Shown here: in pieces, positions 35,381-49,033 of the stretch
Numbering within the stretch: position 1 is the stretch's first letter
Layout: every line of letters starts with the position of its first letter
The notes under the pieces: generated by a model
What the model was told of the DNA's origin: nothing
The model's database searches: none
What the model saw: the letters and a program-made list of their open reading frames with translations, nothing else
Program-made: the position numbers and the translations under genes
DNA from: Lolium rigidum
Lineage: Eukaryota > Streptophyta > Magnoliopsida > Poales > Poaceae
DNA length: 64,000 nt
Direction of reading: 5' to 3'
NCBI RefSeq assembly: GCF_022539505.1
Contig: NC_061510.1
Span: 401,184,249-401,248,248 of the forward strand

Positions 35381-36157
35381 ACACTTTGATCCCCAATTCT
35401 GGAGATTCCCACCCACCACCACGCTACTCGCTTTGTCGCACGCCGCCGATCCGAAGCAATGGAGTCGCTCTCCCCAGAATCCAAGGCCTTATACGAGCTC
35501 ATCAAGGTGGATATGGCGGAGGATGCAGAGCAGCGCTTCGCCCACTACAAGAAGGAGATCCTGGGGAATTTTCAGCCCTTCGTCATCGACACGCAGAAGC
35601 ATCTCAAGGGCGTCGATCAAGGTCTAGCAACCCTCTCCTCCGATCTGGAGGGTGTCAAGGCCCAGATCGGGTAGGAGCTCGACGTCGTCCGTGGTTCTCT
35701 CAGCCACGAGATCGGGCAACTCACGGCGCTGGTGGCGGGCTTGCATCGGCCCGTCCAGGCAGCGCCGGTGGGAGATCCGTCGACTTCACACACCAAGGAG
35801 TCGGAGGGAAGCCCCGCGGGCCCGGATGGCCGCCGTTGGACACACACAGGCGGGGGGACGGCGTGTGACTCTCACATGCCTCCTCCGGGAGGAGGTATGA
35901 ATCTCGCCCTTAGCCATCAAAATTACGACAACCAGCATCATGCGAGAACATACCATGGCGCTAATTCCTTTCATGGTCCCCCGTGTTGATTTGCCGCAAT
36001 TTGATGGTTCCAACCCCAAATTGTGGCAACGCCGCTGCGAGGATTATTTCCAGCGCTGGAGCACGCCATCACAGCAGTGGATTTCGACAACATCAGACCA
36101 GTTCGTGGGTGCGGCAGCTACGTGGCTAGAATCCTTCCTGCACCAACACCACCAACC

Positions 36158-37930
36158 TGTTGGAGATATGCCCAAGAGGCAATAATAAAATGGTTATTAT
36201 AATATCTTTGAGTTTATGATAATGTTTACGTACCATGCTATAATTGTATTAACCGAAACATTGATACATGTGTGTTATGTGAACAACAAGGAGTCCCTAG
36301 TAAGCCTCTTGTATAACTAGCTTGTTGATTAATAGATGATCATCGTTTCATGATCATGAACATTGGATGTTATTAATAACAAGGTTATGTCATTGTATGA
36401 ATGATGTAATGGACACACCCAATTAAGCGTAGCATAAGATCACGTCATTAAGTTATTTGCTATAAGCTTTCGATACATAGTTACCTAGTCCTTATGACCA
36501 TGAGATCATATAAATCACTTATACTGGAAAGGTACTTTGATTACATCAAACGCCACTGCGTAAATGGGTGGTTATAAAGATGGGATTAAGTATCCGGAAA
36601 GTATGAGTTGAGGCATATGGATCAACTGTGGGATTTGTCCATCCCGATGACGGATAGATATACTCTGGGCCCTCTCGGTGGAATGTCGTCTAATGTCTTG
36701 CAAGCATATGAATAAGTTCATAAGAGACCACATACCACGGTACGAGTAAAGAGTACTTGTCAGGAGACTAGGTTGAACAAGGTATAGAGTGATACCGATG
36801 ATCAAACCTCGGACAAGTAAAATATCGCGTGACAAAGGGAATTGGTATCGTATGTGAATGGTTCATTCGATCACTAAAGTTATCGTTGAATATGTGGGAG
36901 CCATTATGGATCTCCAGATCCCGCTATTGGTTATTGGTCGGAGAGAGTACTCAACCATGTCCGCATAGTTCACGAACCGTAGGGTGACACACTTAAGGTT
37001 TGATGTTGAAATGGTAGAACTTGAATATGGAATGGAGTTCGAATATTTGTTCGGAGTCCCGGATGAGATCCGGACATCACGAGGAGTTCCGGAATGGTCG
37101 GAGAATAAGATTCATATATAGGAAGTCATTTTATAAGATTTAAAATGATCGGAAGTTTCTACGGAAGGTTCTAGAAGGTTCTAGAAAAGTCCGGAAGAAA
37201 TCACTAAGGAAGGAGGAGTCCGGAGGGACTCCACCTCCCATGGCCGGCCAACCCTAGGAGGGGGAGTCCACCTTGGTCTCCACCAAGGGGGCCGGCCAAC
37301 CCCACATGGAAGGGGGAATCCCACCCCAAGTGGGATTCCCACCTTAGGTAGGTTTCCCTATCACATGGAAGGTTTTTGGTTCGGGTCTTATTCGAAGACT
37401 TGTAGTCCAACACTTGGGGATCCACCTATATAATGAGGGGCATAGGGGAGGGGGCTGGCCACCATAGAGCCACAAGTTGGCCGCACCCCTTGAGGCCGGC
37501 CACCCCCTCTCCCAAACCCTAGCCGCCCCCTCTCTCCTCCACCTCTCCCGCACGCTTAGCGAAGCTCCGCCGGAGATCTCCACCGCCACCGCCACCACGC
37601 CGTCGTGCTACCGGATTCAAGGAGGAGCTACTACTTCTACTGCCCGCTGGAACGGGGAGAAGGACGTCGTCTTCATCAACACCGAACGTGTGACCGAGTA
37701 CGGAGGTGCTGCCCGATCGTGGCACCGTGATCAAGATCTTCTACGCACTTTTGCAAGCGGCAAGTGATCGTCTACCGCAGCAATAAGAGCCTACTCTTAT
37801 AGGCTTTGGAAATCTTCAAGGGTTAGTCTCGATCATCCCCTCGTTGCTCCTGTCTTCTAGATTGCATCTTGGCTTGGATTGCGTTCTTGCGGTAGGAAAT
37901 TTTTTGTTTTCTATGCAATGAATCCCTACA
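36158..37930 (+). repeat. 5' LTR of the Angela-type element
   Basis: 1773 bp, TATA-like cctatataatgagg near 37425. At four positions it lacks one base of a C run next to CGG that the 3' LTR has, for example gatccgg versus gatcccgg near 37067. Confidence 0.92.
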
Positions 37931-40900
37931 GTGGTATCAGAGCCGTGTCTATGCATAGATGGTTGTACGAGTAGAACACAATGGTTTTGTGGGCGTTGAT
38001 GCTCTTGTTGTCTTTGGTTTGAGTACTTTGCATCTTTGTGGCATAGTGGGATGAAGCGGCTCGGACTAACTTTACATGACCGCGTTCATGAGACTTGTTC
38101 CTCGTTCGACATGCAACTTGTATTGCATAAGAGGCTTTGCGGGTGTCTGTCTCTCCTACTATAGTGAAGATTCAATTTACTCTTCTATTGACAACACTAG
38201 TATCACCGTTGTGGTTCATGTTCGTAGGTAGATTAGATCTTACTCGAAAACATAGTCTAAGTAGTATTTTGAATTAATTTTGTAGTATTGGCATCCGTTT
38301 TCTACCATGCGCTAGTCTTGTTATTGAGATAGAAATACTGTTAAAATCTGACAAGAAACTTTACGGATTGGTACCGTATTGTTAAAGAATCAAGAATTGA
38401 TTAAGTCCTATTGCAAACTTTTAGTAAACCTCACATTGTTGATTCAAAGAGCTATGGTTTCAATTAGTACCTAAAGTTATCTTGTCTCCGTGAAACTTGA
38501 AGTTCAAATCTGTTTAAAAAGTAAGGAGCTAAAAATTTAGTTTTCAGAAATAATCAAGGTATGAGATATATGTGATATCTAAGACCTTATTGCAAGATGA
38601 TAGAATATAAATTTGGTGAGACTACATAAACTCATAAGTTTTATGGGAATGTATGAAGGTTGAAGACGCCAGGCGTCACAATCCTCCAACTATTGGGGCA
38701 CTAATAATATTCGCATATCCATGAAGTTATCATCCTTAGTATGCACCGTTACTAAGACTCGTCGTTTCGAAGCATCACGTGATGATCGGGTGTGATAGAT
38801 TCTACGTGTGCATACAACGGGTGCAAGCCAGATTTGCACATGCGAATACCAAGGTTAAAACTTTACGAGCCTGGCATGTACAGACATGGTCTCTGAAAGT
38901 CATCATGATACAATGGATAAAATTATGAGTGAAATTGTTCATCATATTACAAAGTTACTAATAGTGAAATCTGAAACACTTGTCATATGATGATCAACTT
39001 AAAGTAAGAACCTCAAGGTTATTGGTATTTGACCAACAAACCTAGAAGTTAATAATGTTAAAGTGTTTTTCTGAATAATGAGGAAAGCTAAGAGAGAAAC
39101 TGCAAAAGATATTTTGGCAAAAAGAAAAGAAAAGACTAGAAAGTCTAGCTCAGGTGTATATAAATGATATACATGTTATGGTTGTATTCCTAGTTAAGTC
39201 ACACTATGAAATTCTTGGGTATTAGTACTATATTGGTTGGTATGAAGTGTCATACAAAACAACGCAATACAAGAATACAATGGCCTAAGTGACTGACAAG
39301 GAGTATGATAGGAATGCACGTCTGGAACAAAATAAAGTGTTATTATATTCATCGTTAGCATTCTATCTAGCCCTTAGAATTTATAATAAAGAACTTAATA
39401 ATTGTTATTTTGCTCTGGTCAAATGAAAACAATGAGTTGTTCAAATTATGACATTACTCCATGTATGATGGATAAGTTATTATAAATCTTAATGGTGAAA
39501 CACACATACATAATACTGACGCTAAAATGCCATAAGGCAAATGATTTGAATTCCACTTATTTGTGGAACCGCCATTTATGTCATATTAGAAAGGAACGCA
39601 TGAAGGAACTCCATGCAAATGGATTTTTGGAGTCATTTGATTTGTTGAATCGTTTGGCGCTTGCAAAATCTTTTCTAAAAAGTAATGACTGAAATACCGT
39701 TCATAGGCCAAGAGTTGAACGGGCAACTAACTTAGTGAAAACATACATAATGATATATGTGGTTCATTGGGCATAGTTGTGTGCGGGAGATTCTTCTACT
39801 TCATGAAAACTTTCAACAATGAATTGAGTATATATGTGGATATATTCAATAAGGAAGAAGTTTGAAACATTTGAATGGATTCAAATAAATTTCAGCATAA
39901 AGTGGAAATCATCGTAATAGAAAAGTCAAATATCTATGGTTGGATCATGGTGAAAATATTTGAATTACGAGTTTTAGCAAACATCTAAGAGAGTTATGAA
40001 ATTGTTCTACTACTCACATTTCTTGGAGTATCATAATGATGATATAGTATCCGAGAGATGTATCCAAACCTTGTTGGATTAATGATGAGATAAAATATTA
40101 TGACGCCATTATATTTTTGTGGATTATACTTTAGTGACTACCGCTTTTACACTGAATAGAGCATCATCATGATCCGTAGAAATGACACCATACGAGTTAT
40201 GGTATGGGTATGAACCCTAATAGTCATTTCTTAAATTTTGGTATGCATAGCATAAGTAAATAAGTTTACAACCAAAATCGGATGAATGTCTTTGTTGGTT
40301 ATCCCAGAGAATTGATTGGGAATTCTTCCCACTATGGAGACAAAGACAAAAAGTGTATGTCAATGTTTCTTATTTCCAAGAAATTGTTTCTAGCGAAATT
40401 TTTGAGTGGGAGGACAATAGAACTTGATAAAGTTTATGAACCTGAGCATAATGATCAGAGTAGCGCAGCATCGGAATTGGTTCCGGAAGCGGCCACGCCG
40501 ATCATGGCTCCCATGACTACAAAGTGTTTTAGCCATGGAGATCGAAGTACATATTGAACCTTGTAGGTATGGTTTACTTTGTGATCAAATAAATGATTTG
40601 TGGACAAATGATTGATTTTGAACAATGATAAACCAACTACAAACAAAGAAGTTATGATGGGCCCTGACTCCGTTAATATGGCTATACGCCATGAAATCCA
40701 AGATAGATGAATACTTTTTGAAAGTAAATGGATCTATAAAATTGATGGACTTGGATGGAATATCTTTGAAGAAGCTTGACTTGTCGAAAAGTTGTTTACG
40801 ACAAGATTTGACTACGATAAGATTAGATCTTCCGTAGCAATGCTTATAGTCTGTGTGGATTATTCTAGTAATCACTACATATTTTTTTTATGAGATACGC

Positions 40901-42138
40901 TAGTAGGATGGCAAAATACATTACTTATCAGAAGTATGTATTAAAGGTGTATACAAGATACAACCAAGAGTTTTGCTGGTCCGTGGAATACTAGATAGGT
41001 ATACAAACTTCAATTGGATGAAGTGAGTATCACGGAGTTGGAATCTTCACCAGATGGAATAGTCAAAGAGTTTTTGATTTCATCAGAAATGATGAAGAGG
41101 CTTGCATTTGCAAGAAATTAAGTGGGAGCGCTGATACATATTTATAATACTTTATGTAGATGACATATAGCTGGTTATAAATGATGTAATTATATACTTG
41201 ATTAAAAAGGTTTCATTGAGAAATTAACTTCAATGAAAGGATATGGACTGAAACAAATTTAGTGTCAAGATCTATGAAGATAGATTGAAACACATAATAA
41301 GTTTAAGTCAAAGTACATAGAATGGATATTGAAGTAGTTCAATATAGAAATATTAAGAAAATGTTCTTGTCATGTGAAGGTTTAACAAGACTTGAGTGTA
41401 TCTGACACTCGATGAGTAAAAACACATGAGTGATTTTAGATCATGAATTATATGTACATAATCAGATATCTTGTGCTCTAAAAATTTAGGAGCATATACC
41501 AGAATGATTCATGTGATGATCATTGAAAAACAGTAAGAATATTCTTGAGTACTTAAGAAGAACCAAGAATATATATATATAGTTTTTGTATGAAGAAATG
41601 ACAAACAAATCGCTGTAAAGTGTTGCACCGATATTTGTTTTGTCACATATGAAAATAAAATTTCAATTTCAAATTAGACTAAGTGTTGTTTAAAAGGTAG
41701 CACAATGAGCTAGAAGTTGTCTATGCTAGATTTAGAAGAGTTCTAAATATTGTGACGGATTCTACAAAAGAAGGCACAGTATGTCATTGTTTTGACAATG
41801 ACAAAGGATGTTAAGTCAAGAGGTTTTTTAGAATTTGGTATAGTTCCGATAGAGTCAGAACTTTGAAGCTATATTGTGTGTGACAATATTAGTGACATAT
41901 TTCAGACCGCGGAATTAAGGTTCCACCAGAAGACCAAACATATTTAATGCCGACTCATTTGGAAATGAGTGATGCGTTGAGACGCAAATGAATTACAAAA
42001 TACATACGGTTCTGAGCATGTCAAATCCGTTGACTAAAACCTCTCCCGTGAGCAAAACATGATAAAGCACCGGAAAGCCAAGGTGTTATATCTTTACAAA
42101 TGTAAACTAGATTATTGACTCTAGTGCAAGTGGGAGAC
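37931..42138 (+). pseudogene. Relic of Copia gag-pol in the Angela-type element
   Basis: Only traces of coding remain. About 39570-39650 encodes a GAG-pre-integrase-like stretch (NRHLCHIRKERMKELHANG). About 40282-40340 encodes a segment like that linking integrase to RT (FVGYPRE). Stops and frameshifts are dense throughout. I cannot recognise the integrase core or RT active sites. The interior is shorter than the roughly 5 kb I remember for autonomous copies. Confidence 0.65.
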
Positions 42139-43920
42139 TGTTGGAGATATGCCTAAGAGGCAATAATAAAATGGTTATTATAATATCTTTGAGTTTATGA
42201 TAATGTTTACGTACCATGCTATAATTGTATTAACCGAAACATTGATACATGTGTGATATGTGAACAACAAGGAGTCCCTAGTAAGCCTCTTGTATAACTA
42301 GCTTGTTGATTAATAGATGATCATCGTTTCATGATCATGAACATTGGATGTTATTAATAACAAGGTTATGTCATTGTATGAATGATGTAACGGACACACC
42401 CAATTAAGCGTAGAATAAGATCACGTCATTAAGTTATTTGCTATAAGCTTTCGATACATAGTTACCTAGTCCTTATGACCATGAGATCATATAAATCACT
42501 TATACCGGAAAGGTACTTTGATTACATCAAACGCCACTGCGTAAATGGGTGGTTATAAAGATGGGATTAAGTATCCGGAAAGTATGAGTTGAGGCATATG
42601 GATCAACGATGGGATTTGTCCATCCCGATGACGGATAGATATACTCTGGGCCCTCTCGGTGGAATGTCGTCTAATGTCTTGCAAGCATATGAATAAGTTC
42701 ATAAGAGACCACATACCACGGTACGAGTAAAGAGTACTTGTCAGGAGACTAGGTTGAACAAGGTATAGAGTGATACCGATGATCAAACCTCGGACAAGTA
42801 AAATATCGCGTGACAAAGGGAATTGGTATCGTATGTGAATGGTTCATTCGATCACTAAAGTTATCGTTGAATATGTGGGAGCCATTATGGATCTCCAGAT
42901 CCCGCTATTGGTTATTGGTCGGAGAGAGTACTCAACCATGTCCGCATAGTTCACGAACCGTAGGGTGACACACTTAAGGTTTAATGTTGAAATGGTAGAA
43001 CTTGAATATGGAATGGAGTTCGAATATTTGTTCGGAGTCCCGGATGAGATCCCGGACATCACGAGGAGTTCCGGAATGGTCCGGAGAATAAGATTCATAT
43101 ATAGGAAGTCATTTTATAAGATTTAAAATGATCCGGAAGTTTCTACGGAAGGTTCTAGAAGGTTCTAGAAAAGTCCGGAAGAAATCACTAAGGAAGGAGG
43201 AGTCCCGGAGGGACTCCACCTCCCATGGCCGGCCAACCCTAGGAGGGGGGAGTCCACCTTGGTCTCCACCAAGGGGGCCGGCCAACCCCCCCACATGGAA
43301 GGGGGGAATCCCACCCCAAGTGGGATTCCCACCTTGGGTAGGTTTCCCTATCACATGGAAGGTTTTTGGTTCGGGTCTTATTCGAAGACTTGTAGTCCAA
43401 CACTTGGGGATCCACCTATATAATGAGGGGCATAGGGGAGGGGGCTGGCCACCATAGAGCCACAAGTTGGCCGCACCCCTTGAGGCCGGCCACCCCCTCT
43501 CCCAAACCCTAGCCGCCCCCTCTCTCCTCCACCTCTCCCGCACGCTTAGCGAAGCTCCGCCGGAGATCTCCACCGCCACCGCCACCATGCCATCGTGCTG
43601 CCGGATTCAAGGAGGAGCTACTACTTCCGCTGCCCGCTGGAACGGGGAGAAGGACGTCGTCTTCATCAACACCGAACGTGTGACCGAGTACGGAGGTGCT
43701 GCCCGATCGTGGCACCGTGATCAAGATCTTCTACGCACTTTTGCAAGCGGCAAGTGATCGTCTACCGCAGCAATAATAGCCTACTCTTATAGGCTTTGGA
43801 AATCTTCAAGGGTTAGTCTCGATCATCCCCTCGTTGCTCCCGTCTTCTAGATTGCATCTTGGCTTGGATTGCGTTCTTGCGGTAGGAAATTTTTTGTTTT
43901 CTATGCAACGAATCCCTACA
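42139..43920 (+). repeat. 3' LTR of the Angela-type element
   Basis: 1782 bp, nearly identical to the 5' LTR, with about 18-20 substitutions plus homopolymer length differences by eye. Confidence 0.92.
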
Positions 43921-44590
43921 CAACCGTCTTGGTCTGACCTCGTTGCAGCAGTTATGACACGTTTCTGCAGAAATCAACACCCGGTACTGGTCAGGCGATT
44001 GATCCACATCTCTCAGACATCTTCAGTTGAAGATTATGTCACTCGTTTTGCTGAATTGATGGACCAGATCACAGCGTATGAGGTAAACCCTGACCAGGTA
44101 CATTACACCACCAAATTCATTGATGGCCTGCAGCCTGGAGTTCGCATTCTGGTGGCAATACAACAACCTCGTGATTTAGACACTGCCTATTCCTTGGCCT
44201 TGTTGTATGAGGAGTTGGGCGAGGAATGTGGTCCTGTTACTGCCGAGCCGTCCAGACTGCCCCCAATCAAGAAGTCTTATCAGCCGTCAGCCCTTGCAAA
44301 CCCCATTCCTCTTCCACAACCACCTGCCAGATGGGTTTCCCCGAGAGTTGAGGAGAAACGCCAAGCAGAGTCACAGAGAACAACAACAGAAGAAAAGTGG
44401 CAGAGTCTTCGGGCATACAGGAGAGCTAAGAATTTGTGCTTTACCTGTGGTGACAAGTATCATCGTGAGCACAAGTGCAAGAATACTGTACCCCTGCATA
44501 TAGTCCAGGAGATGGTCGATTATATGCAACCGTTTGAGTCTGACGAAACTGAAGAAGAGGATCAAGGGAAGCAGCAGGTGCAGCAACGCG

Positions 44591-45132
44591 TGACGTGGGC
44601 ATTACCCTTCGAGTAACCAGCGTTGCCCTATCCGGTATTGTCTAATTGGAGGCCCATGAAGATACCTGAAGGCGTGGTGGGCCTCTAGGTCGGCGCCCTA
44701 GAAGATTCCTTGACGTGCAAGACGAGGAAGCGAACAAACAAGGAAAGATTGGATCTAAACTACTGTAAATCTAGTCGTGTTCGGTTAGACCCCTTGAGAC
44801 CCGACCTCCTATATAAAGGCCAGGAGAGGGGCTGCCGAGGGACACAATCAATCTTAGCAATCTTAGCCAGGAAAAGCTTAGAGCTAGGTAACCCTAGCAA
44901 TAGCAATCTCGACTAGATCTCAGCCGAACCATTCGGCACCCCATTGTAACCCATTGTTTTCATAATCAAAGGACGAGACGAGCGGGACGTAAGGGTTTTA
45001 CCTCATCGAGGGCCCCGAACCTGGGTAAATCGCTCTCCCCGCTTGTCCGTGAACCGATGTCTCGTGTCGGCCTACGGGATTCCATCAACCCTAAGCCCCT
45101 ATCGGAGGGCATTGGCGAGAGTACCCTCGACA
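44591..45132 (+). repeat. 5' LTR of the Tat-like element
   Basis: Starts TGACGTGGGC, ends CCTCGACA, with TATA-like cctatataaagg near 44809-44820. It differs from its partner by roughly ten changes. These include a cluster at 44970-44990 where gacgagacgagcgggac contrasts with gacagacaggcaggac. Confidence 0.9.
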
Positions 45133-45134
45133 AT

Positions 45135-45152
45135 TGGCGCCGTCTGTGGGAA
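45135..45152 (+). other. Primer binding site of the Tat-like element
   Basis: tggcgccgtctgtgggaa, two bases after the LTR, is a form common in grass Gypsy elements. I am not sure which tRNA it matches. Confidence 0.7.
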
Positions 45153-45191
45153 CCACTGTCGGCACAAGATCGGACATCGGCTGAACCCGTC

Positions 45192-48100
45192 ATGTCATCA
45201 GCAGCTTCATTAGCACCATCATCGCCTCATCTGGGAAGCCCGATCCGTTTTGGCTCCTACGAATTCACCCCGCACAGCGAATCATCTCGCTCGACCTTGT
45301 CTGGTCTACAAGGCAGCATGGAGATGGCCTTCGGGAGCGTCCACTACAACGTCAACTCAGAAGGAATTCTTCGGTTGCTGGAATCCCCTATCTCCAGATT
45401 GACGAGTCCAAGCGCATCATCGACACCCGACCTCTCAGCTGGCCTGACAATCCCGTCGAGTCCGTCCGCGCCATCGACTCCTCGTTCGGCATCTTCCATG
45501 TCGGTTGGATCTGATGACCCCGTGCCCTCGGAGCTGACCTCGTATTACTGCATGAACTGCGACACCAGGCATGGACTAGGGTCAAGCGACACGCCATTCA
45601 TTTGCAATGCCTACTATTCATCGGGAGAGGACAGCATCGGCAGCGTCGCCCGAGGAGACACCCGAAGAGTGGCGCCCCTCAAGGTTTACGTCGCTAACAG
45701 GGGAGACGGAGATCGCACCCCCCGTTCTAGCAGGCGGGCTAGTTTTGAGAATAGCGCCAGCAATGACAATAGCGACCACACCATTACAGAAGAGGAGTGG
45801 GCGGCGGCCAAGGCAGTTGTACTCAACAACACATCGCTTTCGGCGGGAACCACGGTTGGCACACTCAATGCTTACCGCTCCATATTGGAGAAAAATCGGG
45901 AGCGCCTGTCTAAGGAGCAAGCCACCCTCGAGAAACGCCTATCTGCGGCAGACCGGTCCAGCGAGCGACGAAGGGGCTCGCAGGGGAGTGCCTCTCGAAG
46001 TACCCACGGAGGAGGCAAACATCGATCGAGACTGTCCAGGCTTTCGGAAGATGACGCAAGGGAGATAACATCAAACCTGACCAAGTCTTTTATAACCACG
46101 GACACCGCAGGCATGCCACGGCCAAAAACTGTTGCGGGAGCAACAGCCAACCTCGCAGCATACCTCATTAACCAGCGTCCCGAAGGATCCATGGCTCAGG
46201 CCCACCGTGGCGCTTTGGAAAGTCTTGAGATACTAGGACATAATCTAGTTCCACCGAAAGAGAAGACCCTGCAGGCCAGCGGGTCAAAGCATCGCGCAAA
46301 AGACGCTCGGGACGAAATCACACAGAGCAGGATCGACAAAGCAAGACGGCGACGCGCCATGAGAGAAGAACTTGACAGTGATTCTTCGGACGAGACCCAG
46401 GAGAACGACGGCGAGCTTAGAGGAGCCGATTATTTGAGCTACAAAATTCGGGAGGCGATGCCACCCAAGAAGTTCAAACCTACACCTACCGACGCCACCA
46501 AATATGATGGGCAGCAGGAGCCAAGATCCTGGATAGAGGACTATCTGCAGACAGTAATTCTTCAAAGGGAATCAGATAGCAGCAATGCAATGCCTGCAGC
46601 TTTACCTAAAGGACTCAGCACGAGCCTGGCTCAGAGGGCTGCCGAAGGGTTCCATCAAGTCATGGGATGACCTAGTAGAAGCTTTTGTCGCTAACTTTCA
46701 AGCAGCCTACAAAAGGCCCGTCGGGATCGAGGAGTTACAGCATTGTCAGCAAAAGCAGAAGGAGTCGATGCGCGCATATATCGGGAGGTTCACCAAACTC
46801 CTGAATGCTGCGGAAGACGTATCTGTCGACAGAGCAATCGATGCTTTCAGTGATGGCATCCGACGTGAAAGCTACATAGAAGAACTTGGGCGCAAGAAGC
46901 CGAAAACCATAACCAAGTTAATGGAAATCGCCAACAGCTGGGCCGATGGTGAAGACAACGTCCGAAAGCCGCGACAGCGCAGTGACGACGAAGAGGATGA
47001 TCAGCCGAAGCATGATTCGGGTGGTCGAAGGGATCGGAACAAGAGAAGGAAGAACCGCAGTTACGATGACAATAACTTGGTGGCCGCAGGTTACTCTGAT
47101 CGGCAGGATGATCGGTACGACGACAGGCGAGACGATTGACATGACGGTAATCGGAACAACTCTGGGAACCGTGGCAACTATAAACCATGACCACAGAGAA
47201 CTCCTGAATTGCCTTACGCTGAACAGATCAACGCCCCTTGCTACCTGCATTCATATACCGATTCCAAGGATGGCAAAGTAAAGTCTAGCCACCTGCTCAG
47301 GGACTGTCGGCAGTTCCTTGATATGCATAAACTCATCCAGCAGGCAGACCAGCAACAGCTACCGCCACCACCACCGCCACCCCCGTCTCAACATCAAGTC
47401 CAGCAAGCTCAACCTCATCAACCCAATGAGGCGTTTCCACCACCATGTGGGCAAATGAGCATGATCCACAGGACAGGTGTTTCAAGGAGAGAGATGAAGA
47501 AGCTCACCCGAGAAATCAACCTGGCAGAAAGTGTTATGGCGAACATTCCTGAATATGTCGAGTGGTCGTCTCAGGAGATCACATTTAGTCGAATGGACCA
47601 CCCGATGACTATACCAAAACCAGGGCACGCCGCCCTAGTGGTCGAAGCACAGATAGGAGGGTTCAAGATGAGCAAAGTCTTTATGGATGGAGGAAGTGGA
47701 CTCAACTTGATATTCCTTGACACAATTCAAAGTATGGGGATCACCATGAGAATGTTGGAAGATTCAGACACCCGCTTCCATGGGATACTCCCTACTTCAC
47801 CAGCGCACTTGGCAAAGCATACCTGAACGTCGTCTTCGGCAAACCCGACAACTTCAGGAAGGAGAAGATCGAGTTTGAAGTCGTGAACTGGGAATCACAG
47901 TATCACGCTATACTCGGGAGACCAGCTTACGCCAAGTTCATGGCTGTGCCGCACTATGCATACCTCAAGCTGAAGATGCCAGGGAACAACGGGACAAACA
48001 TCACAGTCTACGGAAGCTTCTCGCGCTCGGACAATTGTGATCGTGACTTTCAAAGAATTGTTGCAAAGTTTGGGCCACGGCGAGAGACTGCCGACCCCCT

Positions 48101-48323
48101 GCCCAAATTGACGATACAAGAAATCAAGGAGGAAAAACTCGATAGGGAAACCAAGAAGAAGCCAACTCCTGAAGCCCCAGCAGCAAAAGCATCGGCAGAA
48201 AAAGTTTCGGCAGACGCCAAAGCAGAAGATATAGGAGGCGGCAAGATGCTAACAATCGCTGCCCAGGCATCTGGCGAAATCAATAGTGCTGCAGCAACCA
48301 CCAGCATGACGAAGAAATCGTAA
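45192..48323 (+). pseudogene. Tat-type gag-protease polyprotein, broken
   Basis: The first in-frame ATG after the PBS is at 45192. A long Ser/Arg-rich N-terminal region of about 430 codons is followed by the gag core (YLKDSARAWLRGLPKGS, 46603-46653), which is read after a frame change near 46585. A TGA at 47137-47139 and another near 47189 stop the frame; both could be CGA to TGA changes. The protease follows with the active site FMDGGSGLNLIF (47680-47715) and ILGRPAYAKFM near 47911. There is a frameshift near 47815. The tail is Lys/Ala/Glu-rich and ends with TAA at 48321-48323. No RT follows. A Pro run (about 47360-47385) separates gag and protease. Confidence 0.75.
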
Positions 48324-49033
48324 GATGCTCCTGAAGAAGAGAAGAACCCCTTCCTTGATAAAACACTCCCTTAGTTTTTAAATTTTCTACCTTTACTTTA
48401 CACAGGGCCTCTTGTTTTCGCCCTCTAGTTTCGTATTTACCCTATCAATAAGCACTTAAGTTTCGATTCTTGTTAAAGTATTGCAGTAATCTAAAGCATC
48501 TATGACCGTGTTGCCGCCAAGTAACGGCATAACGTAACACGCGGCAGAAGATAGCGCCCAGGGCAAAAGCCTCTACGAGCACTGCAAAGAAGAATAAGGA
48601 CATTAACCCTTCCCTCTGCTTCAGATGCCTCTACGAGTGCCGTACAAAGCAAGAGTTTGGAAAACTTGCACACAACCCACGCTCGATATTTCACTTATGG
48701 AAATATCAGAGAGCAACGGGCTCATCGGCAGAATCATTACACCTGAAATATTTGGGAATGACTGTCGAAATTTACAATCGGTTGAAAGCAAAGTTGCGCA
48801 TACAACAGGTTTAGCAAAACCTGCAACACGAGCTGATCACTCATAATGATTTGCTGACCAACTAGTACACATACGTCCAACGGGCAATTAAGCTTTGCTC
48901 CTTTGAAAATTTGCCAACGGCATGGTAAAAGTACATATTCATGTATCAACCAGACAAAAAGTTTCGGCTTAACAATCCTAACACTCGGATGGACTAGCCA
49001 GTATATTTACAAAAGTAACTTTACACCTTCACA
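48324..49033. other. Non-coding spacer between sense polyprotein and antisense gene
   Basis: The two transcription units converge here. I see no coding sequence. The AT-rich stretch 48370-48480 may hold polyadenylation signals for both directions. Confidence 0.4.

Larger units (their letters stand above)
36158..43920 (+). mobile_element. Angela-type Copia LTR retrotransposon with decayed interior
   Basis: The LTRs at 36158-37930 and 42139-43920 start TGTTGGAGATATGCC and end AATCCCTACA, which I recognise as the Triticeae Angela family. The target duplication is caacc (36153-36157 and 43921-43925). The PBS tggtatcagagcc follows the 5' LTR at 37932, and the PPT aagtgggagac precedes the 3' LTR. 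The 4.2-kb interior has no intact frame. LTRs differ by only about 1 percent by eye, so the insertion is young although its genes were already dead: a non-autonomous copy. Confidence 0.92.
35459..44590 (+). pseudogene. Chromovirus gag, split by the Angela-type element
   Basis: The first part (ATG at 35459) runs to an in-frame TAG at 35672-35674. Gag-like sequence continues in another frame to 36157 with the typical PRVDLPQFDGSNPKLW stretch. The Angela-type element then interrupts, and gag resumes at 43926 with the second half of the gag core and a zinc knuckle-like CFTCGDKYHREHKC (44440-44481). It ends where the Tat-like element inserted (44590). The encoded product is the nucleocapsid polyprotein. 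It is broken by one stop, at least one frame change and two insertions. Confidence 0.8.
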
